Assembly (NCBI GenBank): GCA_016927015.1
Contig: JAFGNM010000128.1
Location: 1-48,490, forward strand
Source of the DNA: Candidatus Bathyarchaeota archaeon
GTDB lineage: Archaea; Thermoproteota; Bathyarchaeia; Bathyarchaeales; Bathycorpusculaceae
DNA length: 48,490 nt
Direction: 5' to 3'
A program made the position numbers and the translations under genes. Shown in pieces: positions 35,711 to 44,601 of the stretch (within the stretch, counting starts at the first letter, position 1; the number at the start of each line of letters is the position of its first letter). The notes below the pieces were generated by a model. It ran no database searches. It worked only from the letters and a program-made list of their open reading frames with translations, and was not told the DNA's origin.

Positions 35711-36382
35711 TTAGTCCGCGTTATTCTTGGCTGCTGCCTCTTCAGAGGTTTTGTCGCTGCTCTTTGGCTCATCTACGTATTTCGCGAAGTGTTTTTCCCA
35801 ATCCAACTTGAACATTATTACAAATACAATAACCAGCAGGACTATTCCAATGATTGTGCCAACCAAAAGGGACGTTCCTTCGCCTTCCACGCCGAAGAGG
35901 GTTTTAACAATTTCAAGAGACAAACGACCACTGTAAGCTATTATAAGGTTGGAAAAGAATTTGCCCAGCAATGCTGGAACAAAAGCGCGAAGCAAACTAT
36001 AGCGCATAACGCCCAACGGAATAAAGAGCAAATCATCCGGCAGAGGAGTCAGAGCAAAAACAAAAATCGCGATTGACCCATATTTTTTGAAGAGTTTCGT
36101 CAAGAAATCTATCCTTTTCTTGTATTTACCGCTGATAACTTTGCTACCCCCCATACCAATCAGGTATCCTGAAAACTCACCTATGGCAGCGCCTGCGCCA
36201 GCTGCAACCGCAATCAAGAGAGGGTCAAAACTCGGGAGACCGCCAAGAATGAATATGACAACCGTGTAAGGAATTGGAACGAAAATTGACATGGCACCAA
36301 ACAGGCTTATGAGAAAAATGCCTAGATATCCATACTGGGTCGCAAAGGTATACAACCAATCTTCAATTTCCTGAAACGACAA
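35711..36382 (-). CDS. DedA/VTT-domain membrane protein
   Basis: This is 223 residues with the DedA/SNARE-associated (VTT) pattern: GYLGIFLISLFGAMSIFVPIPYTVVIFILGG, an amphipathic AAIGEFSGYLIG segment, and FALTPLPDDLLFIPLG. A C-terminal TM (about 170-193) and a Lys/Glu-rich soluble tail follow. Members take part in lipid flipping or membrane homeostasis; the substrate here is unknown. It is oriented like EndoQ but separated by 76 bp. Confidence 0.9.
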   Translation of the reverse strand: MSFQEIEDWLYTFATQYGYLGIFLISLFGAMSIFVPIPYTVVIFILGGLPSFDPLLIAVAAGAGAAIGEFSGYLIGMGGSKVISGKYKKRIDFLTKLFKKYGSIAIFVFALTPLPDDLLFIPLGVMRYSLLRAFVPALLGKFFSNLIIAYSGRLSLEIVKTLFGVEGEGTSLLVGTIIGIVLLVIVFVIMFKLDWEKHFAKYVDEPKSSDKTSEEAAAKNNAD

Positions 36383-36539
36383 GGGACGGTCAAACCTTTC
36401 ACTAATGTATGCGAGTTGCGCTTAAAGAATTTATGAATTTAGAAAAACAGATTTAAAGCGATTTTCAAAGAAGCAAACTATGACAGGTACTTCTCAACGG
36501 GACTTTTCAATTCGATACTTCCTGTTTTCGGTCGAAACC

Positions 36540-36549
36540 TTCATAAATG
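36540..36549 (+). promoter_or_regulatory. TATA-like box of the ribosomal protein operon
   Basis: TTCATAAATG lies about 45-50 nt before the L7Ae start, and GGTGAGG precedes the ATG. Confidence 0.4.
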
Positions 36550-36591
36550 AGAAGTGTCGATAAGACTGTGCCTTAAAAGGGTGAGGCTAAT

Positions 36592-36972
36592 ATGTCCAAA
36601 CCATTCTATGTAAAATATGAAGCGCCTAAAGAAATCGTAGACGCAGCCTATGAAGCCCTATCAATTGCTTCAAAGACAGGCGTAGTCAGAAAAGGAACAA
36701 ACGAAGCCACGAAAGCTGTTGAGCGAGCCATAGCAAAACTCGTAGTCATAGCTGAAGACGTGGATCCACCAGAAGTTATAGCGCATTTGCCGCTCCTCTG
36801 CGACGAAAGAAAAATTCCGTACGTGTTCGTTCCAAACAAAGACAAACTGGGCAATGCAGTGGGCATAGATGTCCCATGTGCTGCAGCGTGCATTATCAAA
36901 GAAGGAGACGCTACAGGATTAATCAAAGAAATCATCACGCGGATTGAGCAGGTTAAAAGAGGAGCTCAGTAA
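36592..36972 (+). CDS. rpl7ae: 50S ribosomal protein L7Ae
   Basis: This 126-residue kink-turn binding protein is part of the ribosome and of C/D and H/ACA RNPs. The signatures are [28 protein letters not shown] and [23 protein letters not shown] precedes the ATG by a few bases. The last base overlaps the next start (TAATG). In the cell it works with Gar1, which is also encoded in the window. Confidence 0.97.
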   Translation: MSKPFYVKYEAPKEIVDAAYEALSIASKTGVVRKGTNEATKAVERAIAKLVVIAEDVDPPEVIAHLPLLCDERKIPYVFVPNKDKLGNAVGIDVPCAAACIIKEGDATGLIKEIITRIEQVKRGAQ

Positions 36973-37205
36973 TGAGCAAAAAAGACGATAAAGCAGTAGC
37001 AGAGCAAGAACTTATACCTTCAGAAGTTATCCAAATAATCGGACGCACAGGCGTGACTGGAGAAATCACTCAGGTGAGAGTACGCATCCTAGACGGAAAA
37101 GACAAAGGGCGCATTATAACGCGAAATGTTAAAGGTCCAGTTCGAGTTCAAGACGTCTTGATGCTGAGAGAAACCGAAAGAGAAGCAAAGAAAATCACCA
37201 GATAA
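36972..37205 (+). CDS. rps28e: 30S ribosomal protein S28e
   Basis: This is 77 residues. [24 protein letters not shown] and [27 protein letters not shown] are diagnostic of S28e. It overlaps the L7Ae stop by one base, as in other archaeal L7Ae-S28e-L24e operons. It has a somewhat acidic N-terminal extension. Confidence 0.96.
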   Translation: MSKKDDKAVAEQELIPSEVIQIIGRTGVTGEITQVRVRILDGKDKGRIITRNVKGPVRVQDVLMLRETEREAKKITR

Positions 37206-37241
37206 AAAAATGCAAGGTCAAGCTTATTAGAGGAATTGTCA

Positions 37242-37439
37242 ATGCCCAAACCCCGAAAATGCTCATTCTGCGGTAACGATTTCCCAGCCGGCACAGGCAT
37301 GATGTACGTCAAAAATGATGGAACCCTTTTGTGGTTCTGTTCAGGCAAATGCAAAAAGAGCTCATTGAACTTTGGAAGAGACGCACGCAAGCTCAAATGG
37401 ACAACATATTACGGCAAAGAAGAAAAAGGAAAAGCCTAA
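37242..37439 (+). CDS. rpl24e: 50S ribosomal protein L24e
   Basis: This is 65 residues. A zinc site has CSFCGNDFPAGTG and CSGKCKKSS, followed by a basic tail. The ATG at 37242 has GAGGA 7 nt upstream; the ORF-track TTG two codons earlier is not needed. In many archaea ndk and infB follow; they do not here. Confidence 0.95.
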   Translation: MPKPRKCSFCGNDFPAGTGMMYVKNDGTLLWFCSGKCKKSSLNFGRDARKLKWTTYYGKEEKGKA

Positions 37440-37552
37440 AACCGCAAGCAGCAGTTCCACTTATTTTCCCATTATCAACCCCTTTTTGTTGCGTTATACA
37501 TGAGAAAAGGCTATATCTGATTTGGATACGTATCGCCCTCAGAAAGAACGGT

Positions 37553-37562
37553 TTTATTAATA
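37553..37562 (+). promoter_or_regulatory. TATA box of the small basic protein gene
   Basis: TTTATTAATA lies 30 nt before ATG 37592. It is followed directly by a 7-bp inverted repeat. Confidence 0.5.
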
Positions 37563-37581
37563 CTTACGATATCCTCGTAAG
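37563..37581. promoter_or_regulatory. Inverted repeat between TATA box and start
   Basis: CTTACGA and TCGTAAG are perfect reverse complements around TATCC. The site sits where a repressor would block transcription, or, if the mRNA starts earlier, where a hairpin would hide the AAGGG ribosome site. Confidence 0.45.
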
Positions 37582-37591
37582 GGTCAAACAG

Positions 37592-37819
37592 ATGAGTAAA
37601 AGAAAGAAAACCGTAAAACCAAAAAAAATCGATCTGCTTGAACTATCTGCTTCCAAAAAGACTCGTCTTCTAAGGGAAGCCAAGGAAAAACTGCGGCAGC
37701 AAATAGCAGAATCAAAATTTTGGCAGTCATTTGCCGAAACTGAGAGAGTAACCATAAACGGGCACTCAATAAATTTTGAAAACAGCGACCTCACATGCAG
37801 CCCGTTAGCAACAACCTGA
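37592..37819 (+). CDS. Small basic protein of unknown function
   Basis: This is 75 residues. The first half is Lys/Arg-rich (MSKRKKTVKPKKIDLLELSASKK) and helical. The second half contains FAETERVTINGHSINFENSD. I recognise no family. It has its own TATA box, an inverted repeat and AAGGG about 8 nt upstream of ATG 37592. The longer ORF-track frame overlaps rpl24e out of frame and is not likely. It lies where ndk usually follows rpl24e, but it is not similar to Ndk. Confidence 0.65.
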   Translation: MSKRKKTVKPKKIDLLELSASKKTRLLREAKEKLRQQIAESKFWQSFAETERVTINGHSINFENSDLTCSPLATT

Positions 37820-37875
37820 TTAACGCCATCCAACACTACGCCGCAATCTTTTGGTACCATACCATAGAAGTTGTT

Positions 37876-37977
37876 TGGTAGCGGGGACTAGATTTGAACT
37901 AGCGATCTCTGGGTCTCTCACAGCGCGCAGGCGCCGTTATGAGCCCAGCGGGTTAATCCTGGCTACCCCACCCCGCT
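37876..37977 (-). tRNA. Initiator tRNA-Met (CAU) with a 23-nt intron
   Basis: The minus strand folds as a full cloverleaf: acceptor AGCGGGG/CCCCGCT, D stem GGGT/ACCC, anticodon stem CTGGG/CCCAG with loop CTCATAA, T stem GCTAG/CTAGT, and an encoded CCA. The A1-U72 pair and the three consecutive G-C pairs of the anticodon stem mark it as initiator. A 23-nt intron interrupts the loop after position 37. CTCA pairs with TGAG and the flanking 3-nt bulges TAA and AGA form a canonical bulge-helix-bulge. The inner helix CGGCGC/GCGCTG closes the intron. A TATA-like box lies at about 38024-38035 on the minus strand. Confidence 0.95.
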
Positions 37978-38105
37978 GAGTTTACGCTGAAACTTTTTGA
38001 ATCCTTTTAGTACTACCTCGCGTCAAATATTAATAGTTTCTTTTTTTGCCTCAGCAAAAGCCTTTTAGTGTTGACAATTACTGTGTATGCGTGGTGCAAT
38101 GGTGA

Positions 38106-38750
38106 ATGGATAAGCCGTACCTGCGCAAGATGTTCAATCCAGCTCTTGAAAATCCAGTTTTTGTTCAGGGCCTTCCAGGTTTCGGCAACGTTGGGAGAAT
38201 AGCGGCGCATCTTTTGATAAAGTTTTGTGAAGCAAAACCTTTCGCAGAATTATATTCTCCTTCCTTTCCAGATTACGTTTCAATCAGCTCAAAAGGAATA
38301 ACCCACCTGCCTAAGTATGAGTTCTATGCTGCACCTATGGAGAAAAACAACCTCATCATTATGACTGGTGAAACGCAGCCTTCATTCGACGATGTTTTGG
38401 CGCACTACCAAGTTTGCTCTGAAATAGTGGAATTTGCCGAAAAATTAGGCTGCCATTTCATCGTGACCATGGGAGGCGTGCCCATAACCGAAGATAAAAC
38501 CCAAGTGTACGTAGCAGCTACCTCGCCAAGGCTGGCAACCGAGTTCATGGAAAAAGGCGCAGTCATATACGGCAAAGGCAGAATAGTCGGGGGAACAGGG
38601 CTTACGTTAGCGCTTGCAAAGGAGCGAAAACTCGACGGCGTCTGCTTGCTGGGCACCACAACAGGTTTCAAGGCGGACCGCGGCGCTGGGTTCATGGTTT
38701 TCAAGTTTTTGATGAAGGCTTTAGGAAAAGAGATAAAAGAAGGGTTATAA
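38106..38750 (+). CDS. PAC2 family protein
   Basis: This is 214 residues. The start FNPALENPVFVQGLPGFGNVGRIAAHLLI and VTMGGVPITEDK fit the archaeal PAC2 (proteasome assembly chaperone 2-like) family. Such proteins are thought to help assemble proteasomes or to bind ATP-grasp-like partners, but archaeal members are poorly studied. The start at ATG 38106 has GGTG close upstream. It shares a promoter region with the divergent tRNA. Confidence 0.88.
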   Translation: MDKPYLRKMFNPALENPVFVQGLPGFGNVGRIAAHLLIKFCEAKPFAELYSPSFPDYVSISSKGITHLPKYEFYAAPMEKNNLIIMTGETQPSFDDVLAHYQVCSEIVEFAEKLGCHFIVTMGGVPITEDKTQVYVAATSPRLATEFMEKGAVIYGKGRIVGGTGLTLALAKERKLDGVCLLGTTTGFKADRGAGFMVFKFLMKALGKEIKEGL

Positions 38751-38791
38751 GAAGAAAGATTGCACCTAAACAATAGCGGGATTGTGTTTGA

Positions 38792-39004
38792 ATGGTCGAG
38801 AACGATGTAAATTCAAAATTCATGAGAGTTCTCTTAATCATAGTCACGTTTGTTCTGATTTTTGCTGGTCCAACATACGTTCCCTACGTGCTTTTCAGCA
38901 TCTTAAACTTGAATTACGTGGCCTCGGCAGTTTCGGGTTTTGCCCTGTTCATAGCAGGATTACTGTTAATGTTCTTTCTTATTCGAAAGAAAATCATCAC
39001 GTAA
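38792..39004 (+). CDS. Small two-TM membrane protein
   Basis: This is 70 residues with hydrophobic segments at about 12-34 and 40-63, a short charged N-terminus and a basic tail (RKKIIT). No family was recognised. It follows the PAC2 gene by 41 bp in the same direction. The competing 97-residue ORF in another frame lacks a membrane-like pattern and is rejected. Confidence 0.6.
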   Translation: MVENDVNSKFMRVLLIIVTFVLIFAGPTYVPYVLFSILNLNYVASAVSGFALFIAGLLLMFFLIRKKIIT

Positions 39005-39158
39005 AAATGCGCCTCAGATACCCCAGGGTGCATCATCGGTATCAGCATTTTGGATTCTTCATCGGCATTTTCTAGATTCTGGTGGCGCGTATTAAGTCTT
39101 CTCGGGTATTCGTGGCGGCTAGAAAAGCATATAAAATATTCCTAAAGATATATCCAGT

Positions 39159-39752
39159 ATGCAAGAGGAGAAAAAGAAGCGCCTAGAAGACATGGTTAGC
39201 AAGGATGAAGAGGGCACCAAGAGAACAACAATCATACTGGAAAAAGACGAACGCGATTTCGTAGACCAAATGATACGAGAGGGAAAGGAGCCCGGGATTA
39301 AGCCGCTTATCTCCAAGATGCTTGACGTTTACCGAAGCATGATGATTTACGATTGGCGTTTTCCCGGCGAATACTACTGCGGCATAAGCCGTATTGCTTT
39401 CGTTAACGTGGAGTTGCTGAACATCCTGATCCAGCACATTCCAAAAGAAAAATGGCGTGAAATCGGGAAAGAAATGGGCGCCGCCTTGAAAGTCTCAATG
39501 GAAACAACCTTAGGTCTTCAAGCAGCACAGCGTGAAAACTGGGAAAACATTTTCAAAAGATTAAGAGTGCAAGGATTCGGAGATTTCTATTTAAAAGACA
39601 AATATCTCCTTCTTAAAACACCGTTTATTGGTTACCCTGAACTTTGGGAAGGCCTTTTGGAGGGACTGTTCGATATAGAGTTGGACATGAAAACCACGGC
39701 GCCTCCGCTTGTTTTCGAGATAAAAACACAAAAACCACTTCCAACACAATAG
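39159..39752 (+). CDS. Uncharacterised protein with RHH-like N-terminus
   Basis: This is 197 residues. The beginning, KRTTIILEKDERDFVDQMIREGK, has the beta-strand/helix pattern of a ribbon-helix-helix DNA-binding domain. The remainder (about 65-185) is alpha/beta with FVNVELLNILIQHIPKEKWREIGKEMG, a pattern seen in several archaeal regulators of unknown ligand. A possible role is a transcription factor. It lies upstream of the his operon in the same direction but 270 bp away. Confidence 0.75.
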   Translation: MQEEKKKRLEDMVSKDEEGTKRTTIILEKDERDFVDQMIREGKEPGIKPLISKMLDVYRSMMIYDWRFPGEYYCGISRIAFVNVELLNILIQHIPKEKWREIGKEMGAALKVSMETTLGLQAAQRENWENIFKRLRVQGFGDFYLKDKYLLLKTPFIGYPELWEGLLEGLFDIELDMKTTAPPLVFEIKTQKPLPTQ

Positions 39753-39914
39753 ACTAAGATGGCACAGCTAATATTAGAGAAGATAGATTTATTAGGAGAC
39801 GCCAACTTAAGGTGCCCTTCAGTGATAAAAGTTGAGGGATTGCATTCATACAAGGCGATTGCGTTCATCAGAAGTAAAAGCAATCCACGAATCACAAGTC
39901 TAAAAACGAAAAAC

Positions 39915-39924
39915 TATTTTAAAC
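39915..39924 (+). promoter_or_regulatory. Probable TATA box of the his operon
   Basis: TATTTTAAAC lies about 100 bp before hisG. The leader would be about 75-80 nt long. Confidence 0.4.
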
Positions 39925-40024
39925 TACGCATATCCCTCCAGAAGTCACAAATTTTCTCGGAAAACATATTTTCAGTTAGACCCCCACTCCGAGAGTACTT
40001 TAACAAAAAAGTAGGTTATGAAAA

Positions 40025-41023
40025 ATGGATAAAGTGAAATTTGCCATACCCGCTGGCTCCTTAGCCAAAGCAACCTTTGACATTCTGAACCGTTCAGGAT
40101 ACAAAGTGTCAGGTCAAGAACGCACTTACAGACCAACAATTAACGACCCGCAGATTGAATTGAAAATTCTCAGACCACAAGAAATACCCGTTTTCGTTGC
40201 TGAAGGTCTCCAAGACGTAGGCATAACGGGTCAAGACTGGATCAAGGAAACCGGCGCCGACGTTGAAGTCCTCCAGAACTTGGAGTACGGGAAAATACGC
40301 TTGGTAATAGCCATACCGAAAAGCTTGAGTGCAAACTCAATCTCCGAACTCATGGAAGACGTGTGGAGCAAAGGAAAGAACTTCCGCGTTTCCACAGAAT
40401 ACTTGAACATCGCAGCTGAATACTTGAAAAGCAGTCCAGCCTATCAAAAACGCTTCGGCAAGTCAGAACCCTTGATGGTGACGCCGTGGTGGAAAAAAGG
40501 CGAAAACGCCCGCGCAAAGATTTTTCTGTCTTTCGGCGCTACAGAAGCCAAGCCGCCGGAAAATTCTGACTGCATCATGGACGTAACTGAGACGGGCTCC
40601 ACTCTAGACGCGAACAATTTGAAGATAATTGAAGACGTACTGCGGTCTTCAGCGGTGCTTGTAGCGAACAAGGATGCTTTGGCTGACTCGAAGAAGAAAG
40701 AAAAAATCTATGACATCCTGACCCTGCTGAAAGGTGTAGTGGACGGCTCCAAGAGAATTCACATTTTCGTAAACGTGAAGAAAGCAAACCTGCAGAAGTT
40801 GCTCAGCGAGTTGCCAGCCTTGAGGAACCCTACGATAGCGCCGTTGGCAGATGAAGAATGGTGCTCAGTTAACACGATAATCGAAAAAGACTGCCTCATA
40901 AGCCTCTTGCCCAAAATCCGCAAGCTCGCCCAAGGCATCGTTGTCTACGAACCTCGGCAGGTGCTGGCTTTAGACGAGATAAGCAGGAGAGAAAAAACCA
41001 AATGCGCAACCGAACCCAAGTGA
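40025..41023 (+). CDS. hisG: ATP phosphoribosyltransferase, long form
   Basis: This is 332 residues, so it is the long form with a C-terminal ACT-like regulatory domain (about 230-320, GSKRIHIFVNVKKANL...). The start KFAIPAGSLAKATFDILNRSGY and the phosphoribosyl-binding DVTETGSTLDANNLK are typical. It catalyses the first step of histidine biosynthesis and is feedback-inhibited by histidine in known homologues. The first ATG has AGGTT upstream. It overlaps hisD by 22 nt. Confidence 0.97.
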   Translation: MDKVKFAIPAGSLAKATFDILNRSGYKVSGQERTYRPTINDPQIELKILRPQEIPVFVAEGLQDVGITGQDWIKETGADVEVLQNLEYGKIRLVIAIPKSLSANSISELMEDVWSKGKNFRVSTEYLNIAAEYLKSSPAYQKRFGKSEPLMVTPWWKKGENARAKIFLSFGATEAKPPENSDCIMDVTETGSTLDANNLKIIEDVLRSSAVLVANKDALADSKKKEKIYDILTLLKGVVDGSKRIHIFVNVKKANLQKLLSELPALRNPTIAPLADEEWCSVNTIIEKDCLISLLPKIRKLAQGIVVYEPRQVLALDEISRREKTKCATEPK

Positions 41024-42306
41024 GAACATGGAAATCCTCAGCGTTACCGCCTGACTGGTTCAAAAGACAAGCGCCAGACGAACAAACCAATAAACAAGTC
41101 GAAAGCAACGTTAAAGCAATAGTAAGCACCGTCGTGAAAAGCGGAGACGCTGCGCTGATAACGCTTACAGAGCAATTTGATGAAGCCCGTTTAGCAGCCA
41201 AAGACCTGCGAGTAACATCCAGAGAGATTAAAGAAGCATACAACGAAGTGAGCCAAGAGCAGGTCGCTGCCCTCAAGTTCATGAAAAACAAGGTCAGCGC
41301 CTTCGAGAAGCTCACGCTTAAGCAGGCTTGCTTCAAAACTTCCAGCGAGGGCATTGCTGTCCAAAATGTTCTGCGCCCAATCGAAAGCGTCGGCTGTTAC
41401 GTTCCAGGAGGACAAGCCGCTTACCCAAGCACTTTAGTCATGACTGCAGTTCCCGCCAAGGCAGCAGGAGTTCCCAGAATCGTGGTTTGCTCGCCGCCCA
41501 ACGCCGAGGGCAAGGTAAACCCGTTTGTTCTCGTCGCCGCCGACATCTGCGAAGTTAACGAGATCTACAAGGTCGGAGGCGCCCAAGCCATTGCCGCGCT
41601 TGCTTACGGTACAGAAACAATCCAGCCCGTGAAGAAAATCGTCGGTCCAGGAAGCAGGTACGTGACAGCGGCGAAGATTCTTGTCTCAAAGGATGTTGCC
41701 ATTGACATGCCTGCTGGTCCCAGCGAGGTTCTGGTGTTGGCAGATGAGACCGCGAACCCGCAGTTCATTGCTTTTGACATGGTTTCTCAGGCGGAACACG
41801 GCGGAGACAGCGTGGCTGGGTTGATTACCACTTCGGAGAAGCTTGCAGACGAGGTGCAGGGTTGGCTGGCTAAAGCGGCTGCTGGCGCAGAGCGCGGAGA
41901 AATCGTTGCGAAAGCTCTGGAGCAGTACGGGTTTATAATCACCTGCGAAGACTTGACTGAAGCTGTTGAGTTAGCGAATGTTTTTGCTTCTGAGCACGTT
42001 GAGATAATGACGCGGAACCCTGAGCGAACAGCTGAGAAAATCACGTCAGCCGGGCTAATTCTTGTCGGCTCGTACAGTCCTGTCGCCCTAAGCGATTACG
42101 CCAGTGGAACAAATCATGTCTTGCCCACAAGCGGCTTCGGGCATGCGTTTTCAGGCTTGTCTGCCCTTGACTTCGCGAGAAGAGTTAGCATCGTTGAGAG
42201 TTCACGGGAAGGATTACAAAGAGTACGGGAACGTGTGAAGGTTATGACTGACGCGGAAAATCTTCCGAACCACTACAAAGCAGTTGAAGCGAGGTTCAAG
42301 AAATGA
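41002..42306 (+). CDS. hisD: Histidinol dehydrogenase
   Basis: This is 434 residues. Family blocks are VGCYVPGGQAAYPSTLVMTAVPAKAAGV, VGPGSRYVTAAK, AIDMPAGPSEVLVLAD and the metal-binding QAEHGGDS and TNHVLPTSG. It oxidises L-histidinol to histidine using NAD and zinc. It starts inside hisG and ends in an ATGA overlap with hisC. Confidence 0.97.
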   Translation: MRNRTQVRTWKSSALPPDWFKRQAPDEQTNKQVESNVKAIVSTVVKSGDAALITLTEQFDEARLAAKDLRVTSREIKEAYNEVSQEQVAALKFMKNKVSAFEKLTLKQACFKTSSEGIAVQNVLRPIESVGCYVPGGQAAYPSTLVMTAVPAKAAGVPRIVVCSPPNAEGKVNPFVLVAADICEVNEIYKVGGAQAIAALAYGTETIQPVKKIVGPGSRYVTAAKILVSKDVAIDMPAGPSEVLVLADETANPQFIAFDMVSQAEHGGDSVAGLITTSEKLADEVQGWLAKAAAGAERGEIVAKALEQYGFIITCEDLTEAVELANVFASEHVEIMTRNPERTAEKITSAGLILVGSYSPVALSDYASGTNHVLPTSGFGHAFSGLSALDFARRVSIVESSREGLQRVRERVKVMTDAENLPNHYKAVEARFKK

Positions 42307-43418
42307 ACGCGTCATGTAAGAAGTGGCTGGAAGATAAACTTGCAAAGATAGAGGCTCTTGAAAGCTATGCCCCTGAAAAAACCACTGAAAACGTAGCGAA
42401 GCAGTATGGGCTTTCGCCCGCCGACATCGTGAAGCTGAACTTCAACGAAAACCTGTACATGCCACGGGCAAAGCTCGTTGAGCTCCTTAAGGAAGTGGCG
42501 GAAGAATGCGACTTAAGGCTTTACCCGCAGGAAGAAGAAGAAAAACTGCGCAAAGCTATAACCGAGTATCTCAGGCTACAGCAAGGATGCGTTGCCGTTG
42601 GGAACTCAAGCGACGAAGTTATGGACCGGACCACGCGCTTGTTCTTGGAGAGAGGCGATCGTGCAGTCACTTTTGCGCCCACGTTCAGCGTCTTCAGGTA
42701 CTGCGTGAAATATCAGGGCGCCGAGTACGTTTCCGTGCCGCTTCGTGAAGGCTTCACGCTTGATGCTGAAGCGATGCGTAAGGCGTTCACGCCCGAGGCG
42801 AAGCTGCTGTACCTGTGCTCACCGAATAACCCGACGGGTAACCAGTTTGGGCTGGATGCGGTTGAGGCTTTGATTGAAGAGTTCCCAGGGATAGTGATTG
42901 TTGACGAGGCTTACGGGGAGTACGCGGATTACTCCGTGGTTCCGCTGATAGACAAGTACGAGAACCTCGTAGTGTTGCGTACCTTCTCGAAAGCCTTCGG
43001 CTTGGCTGGGCTCAGGCTTGGCTACGCCGTAGCTAACCCGACGCTGGCGAACGCGGTTAACAAGATACCTGCGCCTTACGTGATTAACATTGTATCGTTG
43101 ACTATGGGCAGGAAGCTTCTGGAGAACGTTGGCGTAATGAGGCAGGCGGTTGCCGCGTTGAAGGCTGAACGGGGAAAACTGATAAACGCGCTGAACGAGA
43201 TAAGAGGTGCGGAAGCGTTCGATTCACGGGCGAACTTTGCGCTGTTCAACACCAGCAAGCCGTACGAGGACGTTTACGTGAACATGCTGAAGCGGGGCTT
43301 AATCATCAAGAAGCTGGGCAAGCTCTTGATGTACGAGAACTGCCTCAGAGCCACGGTTGGATTGCCCGAGATGAACGCGAAACTCCTTAATGCGTTGAGA
43401 GAGTATTTGGGTGATTGA
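42303..43418 (+). CDS. hisC: Histidinol-phosphate aminotransferase
   Basis: This is a 371-residue PLP fold-type I enzyme. NFNENLYMP at the N-terminus, LCSPNNPTGNQ, VDEAYGEYAD, and the PLP Lys in RTFSKAFGLAGLRLGY are visible. It converts imidazole-acetol phosphate to histidinol phosphate. The ATGA overlap with hisD indicates coupling. Confidence 0.96.
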   Translation: MNASCKKWLEDKLAKIEALESYAPEKTTENVAKQYGLSPADIVKLNFNENLYMPRAKLVELLKEVAEECDLRLYPQEEEEKLRKAITEYLRLQQGCVAVGNSSDEVMDRTTRLFLERGDRAVTFAPTFSVFRYCVKYQGAEYVSVPLREGFTLDAEAMRKAFTPEAKLLYLCSPNNPTGNQFGLDAVEALIEEFPGIVIVDEAYGEYADYSVVPLIDKYENLVVLRTFSKAFGLAGLRLGYAVANPTLANAVNKIPAPYVINIVSLTMGRKLLENVGVMRQAVAALKAERGKLINALNEIRGAEAFDSRANFALFNTSKPYEDVYVNMLKRGLIIKKLGKLLMYENCLRATVGLPEMNAKLLNALREYLGD

Positions 43419-43420
43419 GC

Positions 43421-43996
43421 ATGAGAAAGGATGAAGTGTACAGGAAAACGAAGGAAACAGAAGTCAGCGTGAAAGTAAACCTTGACGGAGCAGGAAAAGC
43501 CGACGCCAACACGGGCGTGCCCTTCCTTGACCACATGGTTACTTCGCTGGCTACACACAGCATGATCGACATAACCGCCAAGGTCAAGGGCGACTTGAGG
43601 CACCACTCTGTTGAAGACCTCGCCATAGGCTTGGGAGAGGCATTGAGCAAAGCGTTAGGCAGCAGAGAAGGGGTCACCAGGTTCGGTTACGCAGCGGCGC
43701 CTATGGACTGCTCCTTGGCGTTTGCAGCCGTGGACCTCGTGAAGCGCCCATACTTCAAGATTGACCTGAAACTGCGTGGCAAAAAAATCGAGGACATGCC
43801 CACAGAAGACATCAACCACTTCTTCGAGTCGCTGGCGACTTCGCTTTGCGCGAACGTCCATGTGTACACCCAGTACGGCAGCAACGACCACCACAAGGCA
43901 GAAGCCGCAGTCAAAGCCCTAGCGCTTTCGCTGAGGCAAGCGGTAGCCTTGGACCCGAGGCGGAAAGGCGTGCCGAGCTCCAAGGGAGTAATCTGA
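43421..43996 (+). CDS. hisB: Imidazoleglycerol-phosphate dehydratase
   Basis: This is about 191 residues, the dehydratase domain only. The family motifs FLDHMVTSLATHS and HHSVEDLAIGLGEAL carry the metal ligands, and NDHHKAEAAVKALALSL repeats the pattern near the end. There is no phosphatase domain, so histidinol phosphatase must be encoded elsewhere. The ATG at 43421 is preferred to the ORF-track TTG because GGGTGA lies 7 nt upstream. Confidence 0.96.
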   Translation: MRKDEVYRKTKETEVSVKVNLDGAGKADANTGVPFLDHMVTSLATHSMIDITAKVKGDLRHHSVEDLAIGLGEALSKALGSREGVTRFGYAAAPMDCSLAFAAVDLVKRPYFKIDLKLRGKKIEDMPTEDINHFFESLATSLCANVHVYTQYGSNDHHKAEAAVKALALSLRQAVALDPRRKGVPSSKGVI

Positions 43997-44601
43997 TGCC
44001 TGAAGCCGTAATATTCGACTATGGCGTCGGAAACCTTCTCAGCTTGAAATGTGCCTTGGAAAAAGTTGGGCTAAACGCCAAAATCGGCGTGTCAGCTCAG
44101 CAACTGAAAAAAGCAGATGCTATTGCGTTGCCGGGGGTTGGGAGCTTTTCTGCTGCCATCACCAAACTCGACGCAGTGAAGGAAACGCTTTTGGCTGCTG
44201 TGGAAAGCGGCACGCCCCTAATCGGCATATGCTTAGGCTTGCAGTTGTTCTTTCCAGAAAGCGAGGAAGGTCCAGGAAAAGGCTTGGCGCTTTTCGAGGG
44301 CAAAAACGTCCGATTGAGAGGCGAGGTGAAGGTGCCGCACATGGGCTGGAACACGCTTCGAATAGTGAAGCAGAACGCGCTCTTTGAAGGCGTTGCTGAC
44401 GAGTCTTACGTGTACTTTGTTCACTCGCTTTACCCAGTGCCCACCGACAAGGCTATTGTGGCGTCGGAAACAGAGTATGGGGCAACGTTTACTTCAGCCA
44501 TAGCCAGCAAAAACGTGTTCGGCACGCAGTTTCACCCAGAAAAGTCAGGCGACATTGGGCTCCACATTCTGGAGAACTTCGCCAAAATCGTGAAAAGGTG
44601 A
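43996..44601 (+). CDS. hisH: Imidazole glycerol phosphate synthase, glutaminase subunit
   Basis: This is 201 residues of class I glutamine amidotransferase. The oxyanion/nucleophile motif is GICLGLQLFF with the catalytic Cys, and the His-Glu pair is in GTQFHPEKSG. It supplies ammonia to HisF. The ATG overlaps the hisB stop as TGATG. The ORF-track start 50 codons earlier lies inside hisB and is not real. Confidence 0.97.
   Translation: MPEAVIFDYGVGNLLSLKCALEKVGLNAKIGVSAQQLKKADAIALPGVGSFSAAITKLDAVKETLLAAVESGTPLIGICLGLQLFFPESEEGPGKGLALFEGKNVRLRGEVKVPHMGWNTLRIVKQNALFEGVADESYVYFVHSLYPVPTDKAIVASETEYGATFTSAIASKNVFGTQFHPEKSGDIGLHILENFAKIVKR

Noticed and set aside
37331-37591. Long N-terminal extension of the small basic protein in the ORF track
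   Set aside because: It overlaps rpl24e out of frame, and a TATA box and ribosome site support ATG 37592.
39759-40037. 92-residue ORF before hisG
   Set aside because: The probable his TATA box lies inside it and its second half has no protein-like pattern.
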